Shown: in pieces, positions 44,166-55,057 of the stretch
Numbering within the stretch: position 1 is the stretch's first letter
Layout of the letters: each line of letters opens with the position of its first letter
Assembly (NCBI GenBank): GCA_977006965.1
Contig: OZ345358.1
Span: 1,736,001 to 1,800,000 of the forward strand
DNA from: Phymatolithon calcareum
Taxonomy: Eukaryota > Rhodophyta > Florideophyceae > Hapalidiales
Length of the DNA stretch: 64,000 bases
Reading direction: 5' to 3'
The notes under the pieces: generated by a model
The model's database searches: none
What the model was told of the DNA's origin: nothing
The model's input: only the letters and a program-made list of their open reading frames with translations
Position numbers and translations under genes: made by a program

Positions 44166-45528
44166 AGCAAAATCCCAATCCGCCACGGCCAAACACAAGG
44201 CAGCAGATCTATCCATTTCACGTCGACATGGTTCTTCTACTTGTCACAAGATGTATTGGAGGACGTGCACGTTCTCATGCAGAATATTTCTTGATCATCT
44301 CTCATGCATCTATTGCGTTCGCCATCAGAGCTGCATCTCTGTTAGCGAAGAAAGCACCTCAATATCCGACAGCATAGTGCGAAGCCGTCGCTGCGGCACT
44401 ATGCGCCAGTGCGGGAGAAAGGGCCCGCGCAGTGCTAGTCTGAGCGTCGTGTTGCCGCAACAGAGCGGCAGCAGCGTGATTGCCGGTGCCTATGCGCATG
44501 AGAGGCTTCGTCGCATCCATTCGTGCTCCACGCTGAGCACGACCTCTGGAATGCGCGGTCAATTGCACTGTCTCGTGCTGGATCCCTGTGTTTTGCTCTC
44601 CGTGTGCACGCTTCATGGTTGGAGGAACGGAGTGACATGCAGTTCCGGATGCAGTGATCAATTCACAAGGAGAATACGGAATGCGATCGATCGAGATGCC
44701 TTGGTTTTTCGCATCCAGTGTCGGATGCATATAAGACGACCGAATGAGGGTGGCAAAAGGGAGATGAGCGGTAAGGAATATCTTGCACTTCAAATATCTT
44801 GGCACAATATAGTCGGGAAATGGAAAAACTTTTGGAGTGTGTCACAAGTGGAGCCACAATCGTCTCGTTTTGATTTCAATACCTAAACGGATACTAACGG
44901 ACGGAAAACTACCGAGATGTTTGCGCCTCCGTCTTTTCAGTTCGTCTTTGGTTTCCGTTCTCCTCGCGGAATGCGAATCGCGGAAGGTCAGCGAACAAGT
45001 GGCAAGAAATTGAACGTGTGAGCTAAAAAATGCGATGGAAATATGGTGAAGCAAAATGACGTGGTCCAACACGGCAGAATGTTACGATCATTGTAACACT
45101 CTGCAACTTGCTTGGATGCGTTTTTAGAAGTGGACAGCACCTCCTCATATGCCGAGTGCCGCTGGATTGCTTTGAGAGAGCACGAGAATCAATCGGCTCA
45201 CTGTATACATACGCACGCAAGGCGTGTAAGATCGAGTTTTGCAAGCGTAATTTGAGAGTGGGGATTATGTCAGGGTGTTGCGACGGCAGCTGGAGAGATT
45301 TAGTGGCGTGGCGCTTAGTCCTGGAGGTAGAAAAAGGGAGGAAAAGCGGGGGGAGGTACGTTTATATGCAGACTGAAGCGAGTAGGCAATGTGGATTTCA
45401 ATGTCGACGATATGCCTTCCAAAGAATGCAATTGTGGTTTATCAGATCAGGCTAGGCATTCCACGGTGCCCACTTTGTGCTGTGTCCTTAAGCATTGAAA
45501 TACGGTCCGGTCGTGACCAAGATAGTTT

Positions 45529-45574
45529 TATAGTCGGTTAAACTGTTGCTTGAACAATAATTCAACCGACTATA
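45529..45574. repeat. Inverted repeat, 11-bp arms, 24-nt loop
   Basis: TATAGTCGGTT and AACCGACTATA flank a 24-nt loop. Additional pairing inside the loop is possible. Confidence 0.8.
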
Positions 45575-47204
45575 ATCAAGGCGGAACAGAGAGAGAAGAT
45601 AGATGTGGCCAACCATAAGGACGAGACGGGGTGGTCTCAACAATACGGGTATAGTGGATGCAAGGACAATGTATGTAACGGGCGGAGACATTGGATGCTT
45701 GGAGAAGGAGCGCACAATGGATATTGCTTCCTCAGTGGACGGCGTTATCGCGGGGTGGCGGAAGGACGGTGATGGGTGGGTTCACACTGGAGTCGATGTA
45801 TGGACGGGGAATGATCGGACATGTGGGATACATTTTTTGAGATTGTTGACAGGATGGCATGATCTCCAAGAACAGAAGACAGCTTCGATCGTCAGTACGG
45901 ATTTGCGATGAAACCGTGTGAATGTTCTGTAGCTGCCTTGCTGCGACATGTTGCTGTTCTGAACAAGGTGAGCAAGCGCGCAGTAGACATTTGTTCGGTC
46001 TGCGGGCTGATGTATGTCGGTCATGAGGGTCGAAATTGAGTAGATTCCAAAGTCTTTCTACCTGTGTACTTCCAAGAAATACTACGGACGCCCTTCATCC
46101 TGACCCACTATTGTGCCGCTCAGCACAGTAATTAAGAAAGGCGGGCGAAACGCCATGATGATGGGCACTGCTGAGCTGCCTTGTACTGTACGTCCACGTT
46201 CTGCTCTGGTTGATTCATTTCGTAACGTGGCGGCCCAAGTGCAAACTGCCCTTGTGCACAGACATACACGATTGCGTAAGGAATTGTACAGTATCCCGAT
46301 TACGTGCTGCGCCAAGTGGGGTGACCGCATCTGTCGGAATACAGTGCCGCGACATCACATTATGTGTCGGCGGCTGTTTTATTTTTATAACAATTCAATG
46401 GTATGATATAGAAAAAGACAGCACGCATCGTACTGTATTGTTCAGAACTCTCCCTCACAAACCCTGGCCGCACCAAGGTAACGGCCGAGGAAGGTCAACC
46501 GGGTTGGGCTGATTGCTGGGCTAGGAAAACACGTCATGCAGGCGACTGCTTCGATGTGCAGTCACGATCGACTGCACGTTCAGTGGTCACACTCGGAGGC
46601 GCGCTAGGGTTGGGACGGCAGGAGCATATAAACAGTGGAGCAGTGCAATGGCACTTTTTGTCACGGAGCGGTCCATAACTGCACCGCACGAACGCACTGT
46701 GGGGCAGTAACCTGATAAAACAGAAATGCATGCATTGCGTTTGCGACGAATAGTACGATACACGCTTATGTGCAGAGGGAGAGAGAGATCCGACTTTATA
46801 GAAGAAATGTAACTACAGTGTTAGAGAGACGGAAAAATTTATTATTGTGGTTTTGGTGGAGAGTCTCCAATACAGTAAGCAGGGCTCAGGAGGTCCAATC
46901 TTGTTATGTTCACAGTGGTGCTACTACACTGTACAGTCGATGTAGAGTTACTGTAAATACTGTCACGTCGCTCAGAACCTCTTTTTCAGCCATTTGCTCA
47001 TTCCAATCAAATCACGAGCAATAAACTCGCTCACAGTCGTTGCCACTGTCGTCCAACGATGGAACAATGTATGTCTCCACAAGAGAGAGATCCATGTCCC
47101 GAGTTGTCAATGGCAATCAGTCACATCTCAACTGGGGTTTTTCCACTTTTTCCTTTTTAGTCTTTTCTTAGCCATCGTAGGCGAAATGTAGTTTTTGCTG
47201 TATT

Positions 47205-47239
47205 GGATATCTCGCTCGCATTATGCGAGCGAGATATCC
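47205..47239. repeat. Perfect 16-bp hairpin, 3-nt loop
   Basis: GGATATCTCGCTCGCA and TGCGAGCGAGATATCC flank TTA. In the left duplicate the homologous place (about 41845-41865) holds only one arm-like stretch (GACGAGCGAGATATCC). The hairpin was therefore gained on one side or lost on the other after the duplication. Confidence 0.95.
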
Positions 47240-49632
47240 AGTATGGCGTATGTTATCGTAGTTGCCTCTTTCCCGCAAGCCAGGGGCGTACCATAAAATG
47301 ATAACCAAACACTATACAGCCGTTCAGAAATCCTCTCTATGACCAGAAACTATTATCTTCACTCGAACAAATCTGTTCACTCTATGATATCATGCGCGCA
47401 AGCAGGCGAATGGCCTGCGGCCCGTCAGGTTGCATTTTTAACCACGAACTATCTTTGTGTTCATCCAACAAAGAGGACTGTCACTGGTGTTCCTTCCTTT
47501 TTGTACAGAAAATGTAAATCATCCCTTCGAGCAAATGTACGTCGTTCAACAACATGAGAATCTCTATGGGTTCACCACTGCCAACTTCTTCTTCGTCTTT
47601 CTTATTGTACACTTCCAAAGAACTGCCGTCGGGAGACGTTACGACCAGAACAGCACCGTGTCAGTGTAGAGCGACTGATGCGTACGAAAACATCTGGCCG
47701 GACACCTCACACCTGGTCAGCAGCGCGTCTCTCGACTGCACCGCGAAACAGTAGAACTGCCGAGAAGCGAATAGCAGTACTGCATTCATAAAACAAGTCT
47801 CGCGCTCTTTGTTACTACAACTGGTTTGGCGCTTCGCCTTCAATGCGTCCACTCGTCGTGAGAAGCTCTTGTTGTCCCGCAGAACTAAAACGCCTCTTGT
47901 CTTAGATATATCCCATTTCATGCATTCGTGTCGCGGATGATCACTTTTCTCCGCAACAAAAGACAATCTTGAATCCGCAGCAAGAGTAGTATACGTTAAG
48001 ATAAGAAGAGCGCGGACCTTAATGTTATAAAAAGGGGGCCACGAGAAAACAAAAACGCGTCCAATAATAATAATAATAACGAATGCTTATTCCTCTATGG
48101 GGCTAACAAGCTGTGCTTCTCCAAAGAAACCCAACACCTTCTCTCTACCATCTCGCCCCGCAAAAGCGATTCAATTCCACAGCAATTGCGAGTGGCTGCG
48201 ACGGCCCTTGCCACTCTACTCCGCCGATTAATATTGCGTCATTACCCTCGGGTTTCTCTACTTATAAGTTCCACGGTTTCATTGGCACCATGCGTACGCA
48301 ACATGCGCACTGTACTGTAGAATTGGGGGCGCATCCTCGTTGCGTCTGTGCTGAAAGGGTGCTGATGGTGTATCATCTGGACAGAAATGTAGGAGATGTG
48401 CAGATCGTCTGAAGGTTTGCTTGTATTCGGCGGCTTCATGATGGATCTTTCCGCTTCCCGAATAAGCGGTACCGTATTTTCTATTCCCAAACATTCATGA
48501 GAATCCAGACTACGCGGGGACAATTGTGCGTGAAGCCGTCGAACTCTCTTTCTACTCAGCAGCGTTGACCTTGGGCGAAAACGATTTCTCTATTTTGGAA
48601 ATTAAAATGACGGAGCGCCCAAATCGCAGACGCAAGCACATTTGATGATCGATTTTCTCAAACGAGGCGATTGGTGAATCAGAGCGACAAGCCGAGAACC
48701 GTAGAATGCTACGGACTCCAGGACATATCGGTAACCGAACTTGAACTTGATGTCCAAAATCCAATGGTGCTCTCCGGGCGAGCTCGAATATTGGTTTGAA
48801 CACCCGGCTCAACGAATCCGCACGCAAGGTCCACGCCAGAGCTGGGTCCTTTGTCATCCATTTTCCGGCTCCAATGAGACTGAAGAGCTGGTGTTTCCTG
48901 TGGGATGGATTGCATGCCGGTGCCTGACGAATGTCGCGGTGGAATCTTCAGTGGATGATTTCCGTCCTTAGTCCCACAGGTCGGAAAAACGCTGCAATGT
49001 AGTGGAATGTAGTTCATTCTGTGGCATTTTCGAATGCCGTGGACCTTGAACTTATTGCCTTGCTTGTTTGCTGATCGAAATCCTGAGAAACCCAAGCAAT
49101 TTAAATCCCCATTCTCGTGCAGGACATCGACAGACGTGGTACAAGCTCATTTCTGGGGCTTCTTTGGGCTATTTTGAGTGTTGCAACCAAGTCGAGAGCT
49201 TGCTGCTTCTCGCAGGGCTGCAGAGAATGACTGCTTTGGCTGCACTCAGCACTCTCTTCTTTCGCCTCCACTCTGGAGGCAATGTCGTGCGGACCAATGA
49301 ATGCCATGAACCAGAATTTGCTTACAGATCCTTTCGATATGATTCAAATTTCACCGCGGCTCACGGCGGAAATCTTCCGGCGACAGTGTTCGCTTCGCCA
49401 AACTTCCCAACACTATTGCGCCGTGCCAACACCAACCGAAACGAATTAGGCGTGTTTCCCACTTGAAACGTTGCTTTCTTCCCGGCCTCATCTGAGGAGG
49501 CATCTTCGACATCCCAACCCAGTTCACCGGTAATCATTCCCTGATTACCTGAACCTAGCACAAGTTGCTCACAGCTCTTCGCCTCCACTTTTAACAGTCT
49601 GTGCCCCATACACTCCATTGAGACAGCCTCTA

Positions 49633-52600
49633 ATGGAGTCTGAGGGAAGTATGTCCCCGCACGTTGTCAACAGTTCAGACGAGTCCCCGACAGACGGACC
49701 TGACTTTCGAATATTACTACACATGGAGCGAGTTGTCATTCAGAACGTCGCAATCATCGTCCGAAATTTCGGTCGCCACGGCGTTCCGACGGTTCTTGAG
49801 CGTGCTGTCGTCGAAACCATTGGCAGAATCTCCTCCGAGGAGCGCCAAAGCCGCCGTACACTCGGCACCACATTTATGGCTCCGCCACGCGCCGCGGTTG
49901 TGCTCGTAACTCAAGAAAGGCGAGCCAGTGCGCTTCGTGACTTGCTACAAACTCATACCTTTCTCCGTGTCGCTGTGGAACACCTGTCTAGTGGTCCTCA
50001 ACACACTGACCCCGCTGGTAGCTCTAGTCCATCGGTCAGCTCTCGGAAGAACATAGAAGAAATGTTCAGAGATCATGACGTTGTCATCGCCCACAGCGGC
50101 CACGTTCTGAACGAATTGAGAGCTGGGGACCTCTCCATGCTGCGCATTTCTTTACTCGTTTTCGACGAGGCGGAAAAGGCCCACTCGAAGGGACACGACT
50201 ATTCAGTGCTTATGCGAGAGTTTTACAGGTGCCTGCCGGGTCGACGGAGACCTCGAGTATTCGCGATATCGACGACCAATTGTCTCAGCACTGCTGTCGA
50301 GGAAAACTTAGATGCAAAGTTTCCGTTCCAGAACCCTAGAATCCCTGCTTGGGTTCATCAGCCACGAGCTGCAGAGGGGAAACCACTGGGGACGCTTGCC
50401 GACGTTGAACATTTGCATTTCGCTAATCAAGGTTCACTGAAAAATTCGACGGCGGAACGACTATCGGAAGATGAGATTCTAATCGGTGAGCTGGGTAACG
50501 TTGCGGTCTGGATTTACAGGCTCCATACGCTGCGAGGGATGTCCTCCTTGTACTATTCAGCAGATAACGAAAATGTACCCAAATTGAATGAGAAACACTC
50601 TCTTCGCGGGCTGTCACCAAAAGCCATCACCCTGCTCCACCTACTGGAAAGGGCATACAAGGCCTCCAAAAATGAAGAGAAACTCATGGCAATTGTATAC
50701 GCCGGCAGCCCTGTGGTTGCCACCGCGCTGCATGGCATCATTTCCGTCTTGCGAGTCTTCGATGGCATGGTGTGCAGGGTTCTGCTCGGTGATGGATCCA
50801 ACGGAATACCCCTGGGATATGGATTTCAAGCTAATGAGGAGCAGAAGGTATTCCAGAGTGCAAAACCAGATGATGAAGCTGTTGATGATTTCGGCGCAGG
50901 GGTTGCCAACGTACTGATTGTAGCAAGCTCGAACATGAACATAATTTCGCAAAACGTGCGCCCGTTTCCGCCGTGCCCATTAGTCATTCGTTTTGACGAG
51001 TCTGCGGTGGATTTCAACAAAGACGGAGGAGGTGGGCGTTGTCGAGTGATTGTTTTTAAGCCACAAACATCGCCAAAAAGACGAATCCAAAAGCGCAAGC
51101 AAAGAGATGTTCAACATGTCATGGATGGGCAAGATGGCTTTGAAGATGAGGTAGAAGGAGAAGACGCCCCTGCCCGGCAGGAAGCTACCAGTCCAACCGC
51201 GATGAATTCGAAGGTACCAGACCTATCCGATGGGGGAGCGGTGCCACTTTGCCAACCTTTGCACAAGGCGCACGCATCCGAAACACAAAGCCCAACCGAA
51301 AAGCAGCTTGGAGAGGCCTCGTGTGGTCCGTATAGGATGAATTTGAACCCCGTTGAGACAGTTCCTGTTTCGCCGGAATCGGACAACTGCCGGAAAAAGC
51401 GAAAGAGCACACCAAAGTCAAGCGCAAAACAAAAGCTTGCGCGGTACTGTGGAACTAACGCGAATGACGACGGTAGGCAAGGTGATTGCCCTGACGCTGG
51501 AAACATTTCAACAATGGTGGGTACGGCAAAAGCCCTTGGTGGTCCACAAGGAGACGCCGAATGCTTCTTATATGGACTAAAACTTCGTGGAAAAATTCGA
51601 CAAAATGGCCCCGGTGGAATTGAGGACTACGGGGTTATTCTGTCGCAAAAACTCAGCGACAGAGACCTTACCATCTCGGTGGGAGATCTTGGGTTCAGAT
51701 ACTATGCGGATGCCAAGGTTGGAAACCTGGGGCTTGTCTTTTTGGGGACAATAATATTGTCTCTCAAGCAATTAAGTCAAGCTCAGCAGTTCGTCTCTTG
51801 TCTTTTTTCAAAACTTCTGGAAAACGTTCGGCCGCACTTATTTGTTTGGGAAAAGCCATCATGTAACTCGCGCAACTACCTCATCGTCCCAATCATATGG
51901 AAACAAGGGTCCGATCGGAGAATTGAATCTCATTTGTGCAATGAAGTATACCCTCCTGCCAATCCTGCCCAAGACTGCATTAACTGGGACCATATCTTGA
52001 CAACCATCAACGATGGCTTGGAGACAGAGGATAATAGTGAAAAAAATGCCCAAGGGCTTATGCAGGGTGTTGCGATGGATGGGGAAAAGGTCATTCCTCG
52101 ACTGGGCATGGAACATCTCATCGTTTTACTGCGAGGAACCCCTGCAGCGAACGTGGTCAGAAACTTTGCTGCGGTAGCAAGAAATCCAACGCCTGTCTTG
52201 CCGGAGGTCAGTCGTGAGCAACCCATGTACATTGGGGCAATGTTCTTACCGTCATGCCTCATGGCTCTGGAACGCCAAGTGTTGTTGTGCGAGCTTCGTG
52301 ACCTCTGTTCAAGGAAGGCAAATGTACCTGTTCAGCTACACTTGCTTTCAGAAGCCGTCACTTCTGCCGAAGTTGATCCCGTTTGCAATTACGAGCGACT
52401 CGAACTTCTTGGAGACTCGGTGCTAAAACTCACATCCACAATTCGTCTTTTCACTCGTAACCCTGGGTATAGCGAAGGTCGAATGCATGATGCTCGCAAA
52501 ACAATCGTCTCCAACGGTGCTCTAACGGAAAGGGCGCGCGTCCACGAGCTGGAGAAATTCCTATGTGTCGATAGACCGAATGTCGACAAGTGGATGCCCC

Positions 52601-53850
52601 CTGGCTCTGATCATAAAGGCCGAGTTGTTACGCTGCCCGGAAAACGATTAGCAGATGTGGTGGAAGCGCTTGCTGGGGTTCTATACTTAAGCGGCTCCGA
52701 TGATTATAATCGTGCACAAGAACATCCCGAAGACACTGTCGCTGTTACCGAAAGAGAGACCAGATCTCTTCTATCCATCGGCGCAATGAAGCGGGGATAC
52801 GAAACAAGTGTAAAGCTGTTGGAAACGTTCGCCGTGGTCGAGGGTCGTGAACCGACACATAAGGGAACACTTCTGTCAGCGATTCATTCTCTACACCCGG
52901 TGAATTCTAAGGCACCCACGGACATTGTTCCTGAAGCGTTTCCGCGGGAACCCAGGCTTGCACGTCCCAAAAAACCTTGGGAAGAAGAGTTTGGTCCATT
53001 GGAGAATGTATTGGGATACAAGTTCAAGAGGAGACATTTTCTGATCTGTGCACTTACTCATGGATCGTACATTGACAAGTCAGTCACGTCCAGCACGATG
53101 TCAGAGACGTTTCAGAGATTGGAATTTCTTGGAGATGCTGTTGCGGACTTCTGTGTTGTGCTCTATCTGTACGACAAGTACCCACTGCTTGGACCCGGGG
53201 AGCTAACGGAGCTCAAAGGTCTGGTCGTCAGCAATGAGACTTTTGCAAGGGTTAGTGTTCGATTTGGTCTTCACAAGTACTTATTCTTTTCCGGTGATCA
53301 AGTAAAGAACGGGATTGAAGCGTTCGAAGAGCAAGTGAAGAAAGAGATGCAGAATGGTGACGCGAATCTGCAAGCGGATGATGTGGAGAGCTGTGCGGCA
53401 CCAAAAGTGCTCGGTGACGTGTTTGAGTCAATTATCGGAGCCATCATGGTGGATTCAGGACTGGAAGAGGCATGGCGAGTCGCAATGAAGTTGCTGCGTG
53501 AGATGCTGACGGAGCGGATGGACCCCAGAGTGCATATCTTGCATCCGATGAGAATGCTGGATATGTTTATGTCTCAATCGCTGGGGATAGTGAAGGGGCG
53601 AGCCGAGTACGAGTTCATCGAGGGCGAAGCGGACCAGTTTTCATGCACTGTGAAGATTGTGGGACAAGTAATTGCATGTGCGAATGCTGCATCGAAAAGA
53701 ATTGCGCAACTGGACGCGGCGAAAAAAGCGTTCATACGATTGAGGAACGCAAAGCCTGGCTCAAGTGACCACGTGTTGATTGAGCATTTGATGAGGAAGG
53801 CTACAGAAATAGCTATCGAGAAGAGAAGTTCGCATCGCAAAAATGACTAA
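49633..53850 (+). CDS. Dicer-like ribonuclease III with degenerate helicase
   Basis: The protein has 1405 residues from ATG 49633 and no visible intron. Residues 30-200 align to the Dicer DEXD/H helicase half. The Walker A position reads NFGRHGVP instead of GxGKT. Motif II is FDEAE at 177-181, and motif III is AISTTN rather than TAS. Residues 330-470 are a degenerate helicase C half. A charged linker at 490-640 precedes a platform-like region (about 645-830, GLKLRGKIR onward). No PAZ is evident. RNase IIIa has NYERLELLGDS with E924, D928, and ADVVEALAG with D1008, E1011. RNase IIIb has QRLEFLGDA with E1164, D1168, and GDVFESIIG with D1262, E1265. A dsRBD-like end covers 1310-1385. The RNA-processing tetrads are thus complete while ATP use looks lost. 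Role in small-RNA production is expected from the family. A broken paralogue lies at 43470. Confidence 0.9.
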   Translation: MESEGSMSPHVVNSSDESPTDGPDFRILLHMERVVIQNVAIIVRNFGRHGVPTVLERAVVETIGRISSEERQSRRTLGTTFMAPPRAAVVLVTQERRASALRDLLQTHTFLRVAVEHLSSGPQHTDPAGSSSPSVSSRKNIEEMFRDHDVVIAHSGHVLNELRAGDLSMLRISLLVFDEAEKAHSKGHDYSVLMREFYRCLPGRRRPRVFAISTTNCLSTAVEENLDAKFPFQNPRIPAWVHQPRAAEGKPLGTLADVEHLHFANQGSLKNSTAERLSEDEILIGELGNVAVWIYRLHTLRGMSSLYYSADNENVPKLNEKHSLRGLSPKAITLLHLLERAYKASKNEEKLMAIVYAGSPVVATALHGIISVLRVFDGMVCRVLLGDGSNGIPLGYGFQANEEQKVFQSAKPDDEAVDDFGAGVANVLIVASSNMNIISQNVRPFPPCPLVIRFDESAVDFNKDGGGGRCRVIVFKPQTSPKRRIQKRKQRDVQHVMDGQDGFEDEVEGEDAPARQEATSPTAMNSKVPDLSDGGAVPLCQPLHKAHASETQSPTEKQLGEASCGPYRMNLNPVETVPVSPESDNCRKKRKSTPKSSAKQKLARYCGTNANDDGRQGDCPDAGNISTMVGTAKALGGPQGDAECFLYGLKLRGKIRQNGPGGIEDYGVILSQKLSDRDLTISVGDLGFRYYADAKVGNLGLVFLGTIILSLKQLSQAQQFVSCLFSKLLENVRPHLFVWEKPSCNSRNYLIVPIIWKQGSDRRIESHLCNEVYPPANPAQDCINWDHILTTINDGLETEDNSEKNAQGLMQGVAMDGEKVIPRLGMEHLIVLLRGTPAANVVRNFAAVARNPTPVLPEVSREQPMYIGAMFLPSCLMALERQVLLCELRDLCSRKANVPVQLHLLSEAVTSAEVDPVCNYERLELLGDSVLKLTSTIRLFTRNPGYSEGRMHDARKTIVSNGALTERARVHELEKFLCVDRPNVDKWMPPGSDHKGRVVTLPGKRLADVVEALAGVLYLSGSDDYNRAQEHPEDTVAVTERETRSLLSIGAMKRGYETSVKLLETFAVVEGREPTHKGTLLSAIHSLHPVNSKAPTDIVPEAFPREPRLARPKKPWEEEFGPLENVLGYKFKRRHFLICALTHGSYIDKSVTSSTMSETFQRLEFLGDAVADFCVVLYLYDKYPLLGPGELTELKGLVVSNETFARVSVRFGLHKYLFFSGDQVKNGIEAFEEQVKKEMQNGDANLQADDVESCAAPKVLGDVFESIIGAIMVDSGLEEAWRVAMKLLREMLTERMDPRVHILHPMRMLDMFMSQSLGIVKGRAEYEFIEGEADQFSCTVKIVGQVIACANAASKRIAQLDAAKKAFIRLRNAKPGSSDHVLIEHLMRKATEIAIEKRSSHRKND

Positions 53851-54089
53851 GTCTTGTTCGGTTAGCACACATCATGAGTGGCAATCATAGACGAAACACC
53901 ACAGTAAATGAAAAACGATCATCACTTATAATCCAGTTCTACTTGCATCGCTTCTCGTGTGAAGCCCCCAGTGTGCCAGGATAGATAATTCGTCAGGAAC
54001 AAAGGGTGCGATGTGCTATGAAAGATGCAGACAAACGTCCTGAAGTTGCGCGAAGTGCGCACCTTGCACGCCATGATGTCATAACTAAG

Positions 54090-54192
54090 TGCATGCCTGA
54101 CCTTCTGGCACACGTGTACAAGTGCGCACGCTCGAACATAAAATGCTCGAGCGTGCGCACTTGTACACGTGTGTCAGAAGGTCAGGCATGCA
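54090..54192. repeat. Long inverted repeat, 46-bp arms, 11-nt loop
   Basis: The arm at 54090-54135 (TGCATGCCTGACCTTCTGG...) and 54147-54192 are complementary at 45 of 46 positions; the one exception allows G-U pairing in RNA. It lies 240 bp after the Dicer-like stop codon and abuts the next palindrome directly. Confidence 0.97.
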
Positions 54193-54251
54193 CCGCGAGA
54201 CTTCCCGCACATGACAATAAATTTTATTGTCATGTGCGGGAAGTCTCGCGG
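54193..54251. repeat. Perfect inverted repeat, 29-bp arms, 1-nt centre
   Basis: CCGCGAGACTTCCCGCACAT... at 54193-54221 is exactly complementary to 54223-54251. It starts at the base after the preceding inverted repeat and ends 34 bp before the POP4 start codon, so it is in the POP4 leader or core promoter. Confidence 0.97.
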
Positions 54252-54285
54252 AATCAGAGCTTAGACATTGCAGCTAAATCTCGCC

Positions 54286-54924
54286 ATGGAAAACACAGCA
54301 TTTAACAAGACATTGTATGCAGCCATTCCTGCATCGCTGCGCGCAAATGCAGACGACAAGGGCACGAGCGGCGGCAATCTGAGCGCCGTGTTGCCGGCGC
54401 CAAGCGGCGCCAAGGTGCCCGACATCGTGCAACTCCAGGAGAAGATCCGTCACCGCGCGCTCGTGCTACACGCCGAGAGCAAGCCGAAGCGAAAAACTGG
54501 GCGAACGCGGAAGCGTAGTACAGGGAAGGTCAGCATCCCGAAGGCCGAGCAGAAATACGCCCTGTACGAACCTCTAGCGGCATTGTGGACGAGCTACGTA
54601 GCACGTGCAATTGGCGACGGAATGCAACAGAACCTTGGGGACCGCATCGTGCGTATGGACTTGCATGGGGCTGTTGTGGAGGTGGTGCGCTCGCGCGATC
54701 CGGGTCTCGTTGGGGTGAAGGGTATTCTGGTGGCGGAAACTGCCAATACAATTCTTGTGGTGACGAAAAAGGATCGTGTGGTGACTATACCTAAGAATAT
54801 CAGTGTGATTCGGTTCGTGGTTGGAAAGAAAATTGTGGAGCTTATGCTGCCGGCGCTTGCGTTCCGGGCGAGCGAGAGGTCCGCTCGGAAAATGAAAAAG
54901 AGCAAGCCGAGCGTTATACTGTGA
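54286..54924 (+). CDS. POP4: RNase P/MRP protein subunit POP4 (Rpp29)
   Basis: The protein has 212 residues from ATG 54286. The N-terminal half is basic (KPKRKTGRTRKRS at about 66-78), fitting RNA binding and nucleolar targeting. The C-terminal half matches the Sm-like Rpp29 fold: YEPLAALWTSYVARAIGDG, then RIVRMDLHGAVVEVVRSRDP, GVKGILVAETANTILVV and TIPKNISVIRF. In eukaryotes this subunit binds the catalytic RNA of RNase P (tRNA 5' maturation) and RNase MRP (rRNA processing). Length is near the family norm. It follows the Dicer-like gene in the same direction, 435 bp away. Two adjoining hairpins occupy the interval. The bZIP-like base composition suggests normal host-gene codon use. Confidence 0.87.
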   Translation: MENTAFNKTLYAAIPASLRANADDKGTSGGNLSAVLPAPSGAKVPDIVQLQEKIRHRALVLHAESKPKRKTGRTRKRSTGKVSIPKAEQKYALYEPLAALWTSYVARAIGDGMQQNLGDRIVRMDLHGAVVEVVRSRDPGLVGVKGILVAETANTILVVTKKDRVVTIPKNISVIRFVVGKKIVELMLPALAFRASERSARKMKKSKPSVIL

Positions 54925-55057
54925 AGTATTGGTAACATATCGGGTACGGAATGATTGCTCTCACTGAAGGTCTGTAAGTTGAAAGATTCAAGTATGTTTA
55001 CATCATTGACGTTACATTATGTGCATGGCACGTCTCGAAAATCCGCGTTCGAAAATG

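Larger units (their letters stand above)
40114..44170. repeat. Left copy of a segmental duplication carrying a Dicer-like gene
   Basis: Diverged but collinear matches to 46345-51065 on the same strand: 40148-40262 with 46370-46500 (ATAACAATTCAA, CAAACCCTGG, ACGGCCGAG); 40660-40715 with 46995-47045 (CCAATCAAA, CACGAGC, ATAAA); 41738-41935 with 47082-47310 (GAGAGATCCATGTCCC, ATATCC, TAGTTGCCTCTT, TACCATAAAA); 43190-43320 with 49298-49410 (TTTGCTTACA, GATTCAAATTTCAC, CGGCTCACGGCG); then Dicer coding sequence. Unit offset is about 6 kb. The internal segment 42059-42560 lacks a counterpart. Confidence 0.75.
44166..49632. other. Intergenic and duplicated region, no convincing gene
   Basis: The reading frame at 44161-44886 and others here show no domain and no conservation in the duplicate. 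Part (46345-49410) is the right-hand copy of the upstream flank duplicated at 40114-43320. A long palindrome lies at 47205-47239. I see no RNA gene or promoter I can defend. Confidence 0.45.

Noticed and set aside
44161-44886. 241-residue open frame
   Set aside because: It starts in the Dicer pseudogene region, has no domain, is Cys/Ser/Arg-rich as expected of random frames, and is not conserved in the duplicate.
48552-49095. Overlapping minus-strand frames upstream of the Dicer-like gene
   Set aside because: No domain, no conservation in the duplicated flank, and two overlapping frames without any preference.
54090-54251. CRISPR-like array
   Set aside because: Two different inverted repeats are present, not a direct repeat with spacers, and the genome is eukaryotic.
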